This document shows, piece by piece, positions 45,518 to 53,634 of a stretch of 64,000 nt of DNA. The notes under the pieces are model-generated. The model had not been told where the DNA came from and did not search any database. It worked only from the letters and a program-made list of their open reading frames with translations. Each line of letters starts with the position of its first letter. Positions within the stretch are counted from its first letter, which is position 1. Origin of the DNA: Flavobacterium ardleyense. Lineage in GTDB: Bacteria; Bacteroidota; Bacteroidia; Flavobacteriales; Flavobacteriaceae. The stretch spans positions 2,170,001-2,234,000 of the forward strand of contig NZ_CP137891.1 of assembly GCF_033547075.1 (NCBI RefSeq), read 5' to 3'. The position numbers and the translations under genes are program-made.

Positions 45518-45832
45518 ATGAGTCAAAAATCCTATATAAAATGTCTAGAATGCGGCACCTTGAATCTAAATCGAGACTATTGTAAAAATTGTGGGGCGAT
45601 TGTGAATATCAACCTAAAACGGCAGCTGTTAAGAGAGAAGAAAATTTTAGAGCAAAATGAGGTGGAGCGAATAAAAGGACCGAGTAAAATCGATAAATTT
45701 TTTAATGACGCTTCCGAGCATCCCAATACAATTGTAAGAGGTTTTTCGAAATTCATTTATTCGGTTTGGTTGTTTTTAGGAATGGTGGTTGGTGCACTTA
45801 TTGCTGGATTTATCAGCATTGTCACTGGATAA
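45518..45832 (+). CDS. Small zinc-ribbon membrane protein
   Basis: A 104-residue protein. Two Cys pairs (CLECGTLNLNRDYCKNCG) near the N-terminus form a zinc ribbon. A charged helix follows (LLREKKILEQNEVERIKG), and a C-terminal membrane helix (about residues 82-102, ending GFISIVTG). It probably faces the cytoplasm with its ribbon. Function unknown. A membrane protein gene follows after 20 bases, so the two are likely one operon. Confidence 0.8.
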   Translation: MSQKSYIKCLECGTLNLNRDYCKNCGAIVNINLKRQLLREKKILEQNEVERIKGPSKIDKFFNDASEHPNTIVRGFSKFIYSVWLFLGMVVGALIAGFISIVTG

Positions 45833-45852
45833 AACGGTAATTACCTTAATAT

Positions 45853-46221
45853 ATGAGAAATAGAATATACCTGGTGATGACTGTAGTTGCTTGTGGAATA
45901 TTTGCTCTTCAAAAAAGCGGAATATACTTACCCGGAATTTTGAATAATTATGCGAATGATTTACTTTGTCTCCCGCTAGTTTTGGGATTTATTACTTTTG
46001 TGATTAGGCAATTAAAAAAGGACACTGATTTTCAATTGCCGCTATTTTTCGTTGTGTTAATGGCTTTGTATTACTCTATTTACTTTGAATATTATCTACC
46101 AATACATAATCCTCGTTATACCGCAGATTGGATTGATGCCTTATTGTATTTTGTGGGAGCTTTCGCGTTCTATGGCTATCAAAGAGTTAACTTTTTGCGA
46201 TCTACTGTGCATCAGGACTAA
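45853..46221 (+). CDS. Small multi-pass membrane protein
   Basis: A 122-residue protein with about four hydrophobic helices (residues 5-22, 33-52, 63-80 and 98-115). A conserved-looking FEYYLPIHNPRYTADWIDAL loop lies between helices three and four. Similar proteins recur in Flavobacteriaceae, but no function is recognised. Co-transcribed with the zinc-ribbon protein. Confidence 0.75.
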   Translation: MRNRIYLVMTVVACGIFALQKSGIYLPGILNNYANDLLCLPLVLGFITFVIRQLKKDTDFQLPLFFVVLMALYYSIYFEYYLPIHNPRYTADWIDALLYFVGAFAFYGYQRVNFLRSTVHQD

Positions 46222-46624
46222 TTGATGATAACTTCAAAACTTTTCAAAAAACTCTTATTAGACGAAAATTGTTTCAATTGTAGATTCAACTCACATCTTA
46301 CAACAAAACAGATGCGTGGAAAAGTCATGATGTACGTTGCGAAATGATTGATGCTAAGTGGAACTTGTGTTACTACTCGGTCTCAAATATTTTGGAATAG
46401 TCAATCTAATGTTTTTCTAAAAGCAATTCATTCTATAGATTGACGATTTTTTAAAATTTACACATATATATGGTGATTGCCACATTTTTGCTCAAGTAAA
46501 CTGTCCGTGGTGGTGCCAAATAAAATTTCTATAATAGATCTTAAACAGCAATCCGAATTGAGATGGGGTAGTAGCATGCAAATTTTACGATGCCGCTATG
46601 TAATAAAGTTTGCAGAATTATTTC
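46222..46624. other. Intergenic stretch between convergent genes
   Basis: No convincing gene or terminator. A GATGCCGCTATG string at about 46589-46600 recalls the core of the dispersed element, but the other boxes are not recognisable. Confidence 0.4.
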
Positions 46625-47185
46625 TTAGTAGCCCCAAGGAGCAGTGGGAGTTTTGACCGTTTTTGTAAGATCAAAAACAACCGTAAATACGCGTTCACTG
46701 CCAACTCTTCGAAGATTATATGACAAAGAGTTTTCGTCAATGGTAAACCACCATACATTTGCTGCAGCGGCGGGCAAAATTGCAGTCGTATGTGCATCGG
46801 CAGGAAACATTTGTAAATTTGCCATTCCAATATTAGAACTTATCCCACCATATTGTGTAAGCTTCTCTTCGCTACCGTCAGGATTTCTGTGATCGTGCTT
46901 CAAACTGATAACCTTCTCGGAATTCATCTTTAATACCCAAGTTCTAGATTTATCTTCGCCGACAAAAAACGGAATTCGAATTTCATTTTTCTGACAGGAA
47001 CGGACATGCATAATTAATTTCTTGCCAGTAAATCCATCGCCTTCAACGGCGCCCGCAGTAATAGTTCCTTCATACGATTTTCCGCAATGCGCTTCTAGTT
47101 GTTTCCAAAAAATTTCGGAAGTTGTTTGATTTTGCGCAATTAGATTTAGTGGGAATAGAATTAAAAAATATAAAAGTGTTTTCAT
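46625..47185 (-). CDS. Uncharacterised secreted protein
   Basis: A 186-residue exported protein (signal peptide about 1-17, ending LIAQ). The mature part has a mixed strand pattern with ICWK-like start FWKQLEAHCGKSYEGTITAG, a Cys pair (HCGK and RSCQK) that could form a disulfide, and a DHRNPDGSEEKLTQYGG loop. Relatives are common in Flavobacteriia, but no function is known. It is a single gene. Confidence 0.8.
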   Translation of the reverse strand: MKTLLYFLILFPLNLIAQNQTTSEIFWKQLEAHCGKSYEGTITAGAVEGDGFTGKKLIMHVRSCQKNEIRIPFFVGEDKSRTWVLKMNSEKVISLKHDHRNPDGSEEKLTQYGGISSNIGMANLQMFPADAHTTAILPAAAANVWWFTIDENSLSYNLRRVGSERVFTVVFDLTKTVKTPTAPWGY

Positions 47186-47296
47186 TTGTAATTAGGTAAT
47201 AGATCCCATAAACATACACAATATTATTTGAAGATTATATATGAAGTGTGGCTGAATGATAAAAGATAGCTGTCAATCTTTCGTATGAAAAGACTT

Positions 47297-47437
47297 TTAC
47301 TTATTTTGATAAAATAAAGCTGCAATAATGAAAAAACCGACTCCTGTAAGCGTTGGTGGTAATATTTTGGATGAGACGCCAATAAATATCATTCCAATTG
47401 CAATTAAAAGTAAGGATATTATTAAAATTTTCTTCAT
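47297..47437 (-). CDS. Small two-helix membrane protein (46 residues)
   Basis: A short minus-strand ORF: MKKILIISLLLIAIGMIFIG, then VSSKILPPTLTGVGFFIIAA, then LFYQNK. It has two hydrophobic helices around a KILPP turn, Lys-rich at both ends. The sequence type (SSKILPPxLTGxGF) is recalled from other flavobacterial genomes, which argues for a real gene over the plus-strand open frame covering the same bases. Function unknown. Confidence 0.75.
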   Translation of the reverse strand: MKKILIISLLLIAIGMIFIGVSSKILPPTLTGVGFFIIAALFYQNK

Positions 47438-48094
47438 AGGGATGGTTTTTATTTATTTTGTAAATAGACCAATTTTATATTTTATGCAAATTATACTAAA
47501 ATTTCGTTTCGGTAATGCATTTCCTTGATTGATTTTGAAATTCTTATTTGTTGAAAATCATTTGCTCGGTCGTCAATACTAAAGAAATTAAAGATTTCAA
47601 ATAGAATAAGGAAGTTTTAATAAATAATTTCTTACGATTTAAGCATGCTTTATATTTTCGACAGTGATAACAGATTGAATTCAATATTTGCCGCAAAATT
47701 TAATAAGGAACTTTAGTTATTTGCAACTAATATTCAATAATAATTATTATAATCTACATCTTTAACACTTCTTATATTAATTATAATTTGACCACAAAAA
47801 GGACATAGTAAACTTCTGCAGCATCAATTAATATTTATCTACACGAAGTTCAAGTATTTACATATTTTAAAAACGTATTTATTCTTCCTTTCATATCTAA
47901 GGGTAATTATCGCAGTATAAATGAAAATCATTGTGTATGTTGTTTTTCCTACAACGGCTCCTTACATTTGCGTTTAGTCGACAAAATTAGTTTTTTATCG
48001 ATTGGTGATATATTTAGTACTGGAAATCTATCCATTTGTTTAACACTAACAGTCTTTAAAAATAAGTACGACTGCAAGACGAATCATTAAAATT
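47438..48094. other. Long AT-rich intergenic stretch
   Basis: Very AT-rich with no ORF above background and no recognised repeat. It may hold the divergent promoters of the two small membrane protein genes; no exact TAnnTTTG placed correctly was found. Confidence 0.4.
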
Positions 48095-48343
48095 ATGAAG
48101 AAGAAAATTTTATTATTGTTGCTTATCGTTGCACAAATGAATGCATTTGCTTTCGACAAAACAGCTAGAACGGAGTACGACGATTATTCAAATGATGATT
48201 ATGAAACTGAAATGGTCGGTTATTCCACAAATGAAGTAGCTGCGCCAATTGACAGCTGGACACCATTTTTACTTCTAGCTGGTGTGCTTTACTCGGTATA
48301 TTACTTTGAGAAAAAACGCAAGTCTTCGGCAGTTACAAAATAA
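48095..48343 (+). CDS. Small exported protein with PID-type C-terminal sorting tail
   Basis: An 82-residue protein with a signal peptide (MKKKILLLLLIVAQMNAFA), a short acidic, Tyr-rich mature part (DDYSNDDYETEM) and a C-terminal tripartite signal: APIDSW, a hydrophobic helix (TPFLLLAGVLYSVYYF) and a basic end (EKKRK). This layout matches flavobacterial PID-CTERM-type sorting domains, which are presumed exosortase-like targets. No sortase gene is in the window. Its own terminator follows. Confidence 0.75.
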   Translation: MKKKILLLLLIVAQMNAFAFDKTARTEYDDYSNDDYETEMVGYSTNEVAAPIDSWTPFLLLAGVLYSVYYFEKKRKSSAVTK

Positions 48344-48361
48344 TATATCTACACATAGCAT

Positions 48362-48395
48362 ATAGGGACAAATCAAAATTTGTCCCTATTCCTTT
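48362..48395 (+). terminator. Terminator of the PID-tail protein gene
   Basis: ATAGGGACAAAT (48362-48373) pairs with ATTTGTCCCTAT (48378-48389) around a CAAA loop, then a T-rich tail. The stretch from here to the element at 48612 shows nothing else. Confidence 0.85.
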
Positions 48396-48611
48396 TTATA
48401 GCTAATGCGACTATTCGCAATTTTCTCTACACAAACATTTAACCGAACCATTTCTTGGCAATAGTTTAAGAATTAGCTTTTTTCTTTAAAATTATTTGCA
48501 TCTTTTTCAGATTGAATTTGTACAATTGAATTGTATTAATTACTGAAATATTCGAAATACATAAGCAACAATTTTTCTATTGAAATACTCTTCTGCGCAA
48601 AGCTGATACCA

Positions 48612-48770
48612 ACCCAAGCGCAGCGAATTGGCGAAGGACATCCTTTGCTGCTAAACAAAGATTTGATATTGCTACGAAAATTTCTGGCAGCAAAGATTTA
48701 GTGGACGACCCTATCCGAGCCACATATCATTTCTATGGTATGATAGTCGTTCTGGCGACGGGATGTGCGC
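48612..48770 (+). repeat. Dispersed structured element (copy D)
   Basis: GCAGCGAATTGGCGAAGGAC precedes the box ATCC and stem TTTGCTGC; then spacer, GGCAGCAAA, a GATTTAGTGGACGACCC core (one substitution in the usual GATACAG), a weaker second stem and GGGATGTGCGC. It lies 100 bases before the ABC exporter start. Confidence 0.85.
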
Positions 48771-48875
48771 AAGTAAGATTATGGATGTTATGGTACTAAA
48801 TCTTATTTGAAGATTTGGCCACTTCACGCCGCTTTATTGAGTATTTTTGCCACGCCTAAACAATTATCAGCCATT

Positions 48876-50648
48876 ATGCGACATTTACAAGAAAAACCTA
48901 AAAATACTGCCAATTCTGAACCCCGAGTAACGATGAAAACTGCTTTTAAAACTATAATTTGGCCGCGGCGAAATTTGGTTTTCATAGGATTACTATTAAT
49001 TGTAATCAAAAGCTTATCAGGTTTAGTTTTGCCCTGGCAAAGTAAGGTATTGCTGGACGATGTGGTGCCAAACAAAGATTTTACATTACTCTATCAGTTA
49101 ATTGCCATCGTAATCGCGGCCATCACCGTGCAGGCAGTCACTTCCTATTTATTGACGAGAATTTTAAGTGTGCAATCACAATTTCTGATTAGTGAGCTGA
49201 GATCTCAGGTACAGAAAAAAGTGCTTTCGTTGCCAATCAGCTTCTTTGATAATACCAAATCCGGTGCCTTAGTGGCTCGAATCATGAGCGATGTGGAAGG
49301 TGTTCGAAATCTGATTGGAACAGGATTGGTGCAACTTGTCGGCGGATCATTTACCGCAATTGTGTCACTAGTTATTTTGATAAAACTAAATGCTTGGATG
49401 ACACTTTTTGTGTTTGTACCACTTTCTGTTTTTGGATTTATCGCGTTGAAAGCTTTCAAATTTATTCGTCCAATCTTTAGAGCCCGCGGGAAAATTAACG
49501 CCGAAGTTACGGGAAGATTGACCGAAACTCTTGCGGGAGTCCGCGTTATCAAAGCGTTTAATGCCGAAGAACAAGAGAATATTGTGTTTGAACAGGGGGT
49601 TGATAAACTTTACCAAAACGTCAAAAAAAGTTTGACCGCTACGGCTTTGATGACCAGTTCGTCGACATTTTTGATTGGTGTTGCCACCACCGGAATTATG
49701 GGAATGGGTGGATATTATATGATGATTGGCGAAATGACTACCGGAGACTTCTTGTTTTTTACGCTTATTCTTGGATTTATGATTGCGCCAATTGTTCAGA
49801 TGAGTAATATCGGAAGTCAGCTGACCGAAGCACTTGCGGGTCTTGACCGAACCGAAGAATTGATGAATATGACTGCCGAAGAAGATGATAAAAATAGAGA
49901 TATTGAACTATCAACTATCAAAGGAGATATTGAATTCAGCGATGTTTCGTTTTCGTACGAAGAAGGAAAGGATGTTCTGCATAATATTAATTTCAAAGCT
50001 CCTGCCGGTTCTGTGACTGCTCTTGTAGGAAGTTCTGGATCTGGAAAATCGACCATTGCGGGATTATCGGCTACTTTCTTGACGCCAATTTCGGGTAAAG
50101 TTACGATTGATAATCAAGATCTATCCAAGGTTAAATTGAGTAGTTACCGTCAATATTTGGGCGTGGTTCTGCAGGACGAATTTCTTTTTGAAGGTACGAT
50201 TCGCGCCAATATTATGTTTCCACGACCAAATGCTACCGAAGCGGAACTTCAAAATGCTGTAAACGCGGCTTATGTAAATGAGTTCACCGACCGTTTTGAC
50301 GAGGGCCTCGAAACCCTAATCGGTGAGCGTGGAGTGAAGCTCTCTGGCGGTCAACGTCAGCGATTGGCGATTGCGCGTGCGATTCTTGCCAATCCGAAAA
50401 TCATCATTTTGGACGAGGCGACTTCAAGTCTGGACACTGAAAGTGAAGCGTTAATTCAGAAGAGTTTAAATGAATTGATCAAGGATAGAACCACGATTGT
50501 CATTGCCCACCGTTTGAGCACAATTCGCAAGGCAGATCAGATTTTGGTCATCGAAGCTGGACATATTGTCGAGCGCGGCACCCACGACGAGTTGATTGCC
50601 AAGGAAGGTAGGTATTTTGAATTATATACCTATCAGTCGAAAATATAA
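48876..50648 (+). CDS. ABC-type exporter, fused permease and ATPase
   Basis: A half-size exporter of the MsbA/LmrA type, about 590 residues from the ATG at 48876. The longer frame from 48807 starts at TTG and is not favoured; the ATG at 48933 is a second candidate. Six membrane helices lie in the first 310 residues. The ATPase part (about 340-590) has Walker A GSSGSGKST, Q-loop VVLQDEFLFEGTIRANI, signature LSGGQRQR, Walker B IIILDEATSSLD and switch His IVIAHRLST. It works as a homodimer. Exported substrate unknown (lipid, peptide or drug). Confidence 0.92.
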   Translation: MRHLQEKPKNTANSEPRVTMKTAFKTIIWPRRNLVFIGLLLIVIKSLSGLVLPWQSKVLLDDVVPNKDFTLLYQLIAIVIAAITVQAVTSYLLTRILSVQSQFLISELRSQVQKKVLSLPISFFDNTKSGALVARIMSDVEGVRNLIGTGLVQLVGGSFTAIVSLVILIKLNAWMTLFVFVPLSVFGFIALKAFKFIRPIFRARGKINAEVTGRLTETLAGVRVIKAFNAEEQENIVFEQGVDKLYQNVKKSLTATALMTSSSTFLIGVATTGIMGMGGYYMMIGEMTTGDFLFFTLILGFMIAPIVQMSNIGSQLTEALAGLDRTEELMNMTAEEDDKNRDIELSTIKGDIEFSDVSFSYEEGKDVLHNINFKAPAGSVTALVGSSGSGKSTIAGLSATFLTPISGKVTIDNQDLSKVKLSSYRQYLGVVLQDEFLFEGTIRANIMFPRPNATEAELQNAVNAAYVNEFTDRFDEGLETLIGERGVKLSGGQRQRLAIARAILANPKIIILDEATSSLDTESEALIQKSLNELIKDRTTIVIAHRLSTIRKADQILVIEAGHIVERGTHDELIAKEGRYFELYTYQSKI

Positions 50649-50684
50649 GTTGGGAAGGAGTTAAATTTAAATTGAAAATTTGTG

Positions 50685-50836
50685 CTTTTTTGGAGCTTTA
50701 TTGCTTCGCCCGTTCGCTTTGCTCGGGTCTGCTGTCCACTGTATCTCTCCTGCCCAAAAGAAGTGGCAGGAAAGGATGTGCTTCGCCAGTTCGCTGCGCT
50801 CGGGTCGTTCCGATCAGGGCTAGGGGAGTTGTAGTA
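50685..50836 (-). repeat. Dispersed structured element (copy E)
   Basis: Read on the minus strand: a GAACTGGCGAAGCACATCC box, stem TTTCCTGCC / GGCAGGAgA, core GATACAGTGGACAGCAG, then a CCCGAGCAAAGCGAACGGG hairpin and a closing AAAGCTCCAAAAAAG. It is closely related to copy F, including more than 50 bases of shared flank. Confidence 0.9.
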
Positions 50837-50892
50837 GATTGAAGTGAGGTTAAACAAAACTCGCTTGCGACATCAATTCGTTGACATTTTAG

Positions 50893-50900
50893 TATATTTG
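50893..50900 (+). promoter_or_regulatory. -7 element of the toxin-antitoxin operon
   Basis: TATATTTG, an exact TAnnTTTG match 21 bases before the antitoxin ATG. Confidence 0.55.
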
Positions 50901-50920
50901 TACTTATAATATTAAATATT

Positions 50921-51151
50921 ATGACAACCTTAAAAGTAAATACTAAAAGCAAACAGGCTAAAGCATTTATAGAACTCGTAAAAACTTTTGATTTCGTTAC
51001 TATTATAGAAACTGAGTCAGAAGATTCTTGTGTTGTCGAAGAACCCGCTGAAATGGAATATAATCAAAAATTTGTTGAAACCGTTTTACATTCTTTTAAA
51101 GACGATAAAAGAACAACAATTGAATCTTCTAAATTATGGGAAAGTATATAA
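50921..51151 (+). CDS. Antitoxin of a YoeB-type module
   Basis: A 76-residue protein. The N-terminal part (TTLKVNTKSKQAKAFIELV) resembles DUF2683-type antitoxins of Bacteroidetes; the acidic C-terminal half should wrap the toxin. It overlaps the toxin gene by 16 bases, the usual antitoxin-first order. It has its own promoter and probably autoregulates. Confidence 0.82.
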   Translation: MTTLKVNTKSKQAKAFIELVKTFDFVTIIETESEDSCVVEEPAEMEYNQKFVETVLHSFKDDKRTTIESSKLWESI

Positions 51152-51417
51152 TCGAATATACTGAAACAGCAATTAGAGGATTGCAGAAACATAAAAATGC
51201 TGGAAATCAAGCCACGATAAAAAAAATTAACGCCATAATTTCTGATTTAGAAAGTATGCCATACAATGGTGTTGGCAAGCCAGAAGCGTTAAAAAACAAT
51301 TTATTAGGTTTCTGGTCAAGAAGAATCAATCTTAAAGATAGAATTATCTACTCAATAGATGACAATCTAGTAACCGTAACGGTCGTTTCTGTGCTTGGCC
51401 ATTATTACGATAAATAG
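51136..51417 (+). CDS. yoeB: YoeB/Txe-family mRNA interferase toxin
   Basis: A 93-residue RelE-fold toxin that cleaves mRNA on the ribosome. The active-site pattern of YoeB is seen: Glu50 in GVGKPEAL, FWSRRIN, Arg69 in LKDRIIY, and the C-terminal GHYYDK with His89-Tyr90. Glu-Arg spacing (19) equals that of E. coli YoeB. The neighbouring antitoxin gene completes the module, which looks intact. Confidence 0.92.
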   Translation: MGKYIIEYTETAIRGLQKHKNAGNQATIKKINAIISDLESMPYNGVGKPEALKNNLLGFWSRRINLKDRIIYSIDDNLVTVTVVSVLGHYYDK

Positions 51418-51472
51418 TTTTAGTGGTAGTTTTTAAATTGATGAGTTATACGTTTGATTAGGAAATTTAAAA

Positions 51473-52432
51473 TCACCAATAAACATATTCGTGCACGTAA
51501 ACGCCCTTTAAATTACCTTCAATTACATTTTTTGAAGCAATCTTTCCTCTCTCATTATACTCATATTTGTTACGCCACTTACTTCCACTTTTGACATCTT
51601 CATAAATCTTTTCAATTAGCAAATCGTCACTATAAATATAATGGACTTTTATTCTAGGTTTTCCATTATCAAATTCTATTTTTTCAACTAACCTTTTCCC
51701 ATTATATTTATAAGAGACATTGTGGAAATTTCCGCTTTCAGAGAGGATTTTTCCTGAATCATCATACACCTTTGTAATAACATCATTTATTCCAAAGGAT
51801 TTGTCAAAAAAAGTGGTTTGAGTTTTATTCTTACTATATATTGTGGTCGATTCGCTGTCTACTTTGCGCTTGTGAGTAAATGTTTTATGGCCAATCTCTC
51901 TCAGTTTGCTGTTTAAAAGTATAGTTTTACTCAGATATTTTTTTCGACCTAGCAATTCTAGATAACCTATTGATTTTAATAACGAAGTCGTATCTCTAAT
52001 AATGTGCAGCTGTTTGAAATGTTCTGAATCCTTTTCTCCGACACTGGCGAAAGAATCACTTTTTTTTCTAATTTTCTTTTCCCATTCTTCCTCATATTTG
52101 CTGTAGTAACTAAAGACATCCACAACAGTATCGGTTCTTCTGTATAAATGTCTCTCAAATCCGATATTTGAATGTGCGAACACTGTTTTATCAATCTGAT
52201 TGTTTGAATCATAATGAAAATACCAAACTGCAATTATACCTTTACCATTAAATTCGGAGTTTTTAATATAGTAAGGTTGTCCAAGTTTGTTAAAACGTTG
52301 CACAATTCCTATCCTACTATTTTTAGAAATTGTAATTTGCTTGATTCCGTCGTTATTATCTTCCAGCCACATAAAATCTTTGTCCAGAACTTGCGAATTA
52401 CAAAGATTAAAGGCTACCAGCATAACTAGCAA
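51473..52432 (-). CDS. Uncharacterised exported protein with repeat-like strands
   Basis: About 319 residues. The frame starts at TTG (52432), with the first ATG at 52423. Upstream codons continue in frame as KIKFRKFS, so the full signal peptide may need a non-ATG start. The mature part repeats short strand-turn units such as YDDSGKILSESGNF, EFDNGKPRIKVHYIY and YEYNERGKIASKNVIEGN, similar to YD/toxin-repeat-like cell-surface proteins. No domain is named with confidence. It lies between two toxin-antitoxin modules, in an accessory region. Confidence 0.65.
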   Translation of the reverse strand: MLVMLVAFNLCNSQVLDKDFMWLEDNNDGIKQITISKNSRIGIVQRFNKLGQPYYIKNSEFNGKGIIAVWYFHYDSNNQIDKTVFAHSNIGFERHLYRRTDTVVDVFSYYSKYEEEWEKKIRKKSDSFASVGEKDSEHFKQLHIIRDTTSLLKSIGYLELLGRKKYLSKTILLNSKLREIGHKTFTHKRKVDSESTTIYSKNKTQTTFFDKSFGINDVITKVYDDSGKILSESGNFHNVSYKYNGKRLVEKIEFDNGKPRIKVHYIYSDDLLIEKIYEDVKSGSKWRNKYEYNERGKIASKNVIEGNLKGVYVHEYVYW

Positions 52433-52531
52433 CGAGAACTTTCTAAACTTAATCTTTCTGGACTTGTGAGAAATTGGTAAAATATCAAGAAGTTTTTTGA
52501 TTTTAATTTATTTTATAAAGTTTATGACTTA

Positions 52532-52652
52532 ATTTTTTTGGAGCTTTCTCCTGCTGTCCACTGTATCTTTCCTGCCCAAAACAAGGGGCAGGAAAGGATG
52601 TGCTTCGCCAGTTCGCTACGCTCGGGTCGTTCCCATCAGGGCTAGGGGAGAT
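52532..52652 (-). repeat. Dispersed structured element (copy F)
   Basis: Read on the minus strand: GAACTGGCGAAGCACATCC, perfect stem TTTCCTGCCC / GGGCAGGAAA, core GATACAGTGGACAGCAGG, a short GGAGAAAGCTCC hairpin and an A-run. Nearly identical to copy E 1.8 kb away, pointing to recent duplication or conversion. Confidence 0.92.
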
Positions 52653-52733
52653 GTGGTAGATTGAAGTGAGGGTTATATATAATGTATAACTAATTTCTTA
52701 GTTGAAGTACGACCAATTAAAGAGCGTTAAACA

Positions 52734-53046
52734 TTAAATTCGTTTAGTGTTTAGAGGATTTTGTCTCATATCAAAGACATCATATATTTCTATCCAGTTT
52801 TGCTCTTTATTGAACCAGTAAATAATTTTGTAATTTTTATAAAGAATATATCTAAAATCTTCATTACGATCCATTAGGAAATGTTCAATCTGGCCCATTT
52901 CAGGCTGCTGGGTCAGTATCAGAGTCGCGTTAAAAATACCATCTGTTACTTTCTCTGCGATGCGCAAGTTTGCGGTATCAAGGTAAAATTGAAATATTTT
53001 TGCTAATTCTTTCAGAAGATTTCGTCCAAAAGATTTTTAGCTCCAT
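52734..53046 (-). pseudogene. ParE/RelE-type toxin, frameshifted
   Basis: The longest frame (52734-52967) starts at TTG and lacks the family N-terminus. The missing part lies in another frame: an ATG at 53046 reads MELKIFWT, after which the correct frame resumes as NLLKELAKIFQFYLDTANLR into RIAEKVTDGIF. A one-base insertion (or two-base loss) near 53015-53025 is enough to explain this. The C-terminal half is normal for ParE (FRYILYKNYKIIYWF, IYDVFDMRQNP). The original start would overlap the antitoxin stop by 10 bases. Probably inactive, unless the frameshift is an error. Confidence 0.82.
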
Positions 53047-53237
53047 TTCTGCATTTTGGCTTTTAAATCATCGGCACCAATTAGACGTCCATTTTGTGAA
53101 TCATCCATCGAATTATCTATACGATTGTTAAGCTCCTCAATTGACATTGGTTTAAAACGGCCATCGTCAATGCTTGATTTTTCTTTCTTTAAGATGCTTT
53201 CGAGCTTGGCTATTATCTCTTCACTTTGAATTTGCAA
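53037..53237 (-). CDS. Antitoxin of a degenerate ParE-type module
   Basis: A 66-codon frame from TTG, with acidic, toxin-binding sequence (FKPMSIEELNNRIDNSMDD) and a C-terminal LKAKMQKWS. The same frame extends upstream without any ATG for 13 codons as DLPTRKIEFVQEF, which resembles the normal MDL-type N-terminus of this family, so the start codon appears lost (the codon before DL is CAG). A stop and then the left end of the IS3-family element follow about 20 bases upstream. Expression is doubtful. Confidence 0.65.
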   Translation of the reverse strand: MQIQSEEIIAKLESILKKEKSSIDDGRFKPMSIEELNNRIDNSMDDSQNGRLIGADDLKAKMQKWS

Positions 53238-53334
53238 AAATTCCTGAACAAATTCAATTTTTCTAGTAGGTAAATCCTGGATGTGCTAATTTAGCTGACA
53301 GTAGAAGTTAAGCATAAAGTCTTACATTTAGCTT

Positions 53335-53634
53335 ATGATACAAGAACGAAAATTATATGATGCAGCTTTTAAACGACAAGCTGTAGAATTAAGTAAAGAC
53401 AGAAAGAACCTATCTGAACTTGCAAGAGAACTTGGTATACAGGTCACTTTACTTTACAAATGGCGTAAAGAGTTTGATGCTTTTCAATCAGGAAGCTTTC
53501 CAGGTAATGGTAATTTAAAATTAACTCCGGAACAGGAACGTATACGGGAACTAGAGAAGAAATTACATGATGTTGAGTTAGAACATAGTATATTAAAAAA
53601 AGCAATCGCCATTTTCTCCAAGACCGATCGATGA
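53335..53634 (+). CDS. IS3-family transposase OrfA
   Basis: A 99-residue protein with an N-terminal helix-turn-helix (YDAAFKRQAVELSKDRKNLS then ELARELGIQVTLLYKWRKEF) that binds the IS ends. A leucine-zipper region follows (IRELEKKLHDVELEHSILKK). The stop codon overlaps the OrfB start as ATGA, so translation may be coupled instead of, or in addition to, the programmed frameshift typical of the family. Confidence 0.93.
   Translation: MIQERKLYDAAFKRQAVELSKDRKNLSELARELGIQVTLLYKWRKEFDAFQSGSFPGNGNLKLTPEQERIRELEKKLHDVELEHSILKKAIAIFSKTDR

Noticed and set aside
46501..46610. Possible tenth copy of the dispersed element
   Set aside because: Only a GATGCCGCTATG string and a GTCCGTGG-like string are recognisable; no paired stems or core GATACAG box.
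47328..47528. 66-codon plus-strand ORF
   Set aside because: Opposite strand encodes a more credible small membrane protein (47297-47437).
48807..48875. N-terminal extension of the ABC exporter
   Set aside because: Begins at TTG, directly after element copy D, with no membrane or family-like sequence; the ATG at 48876 is preferred.
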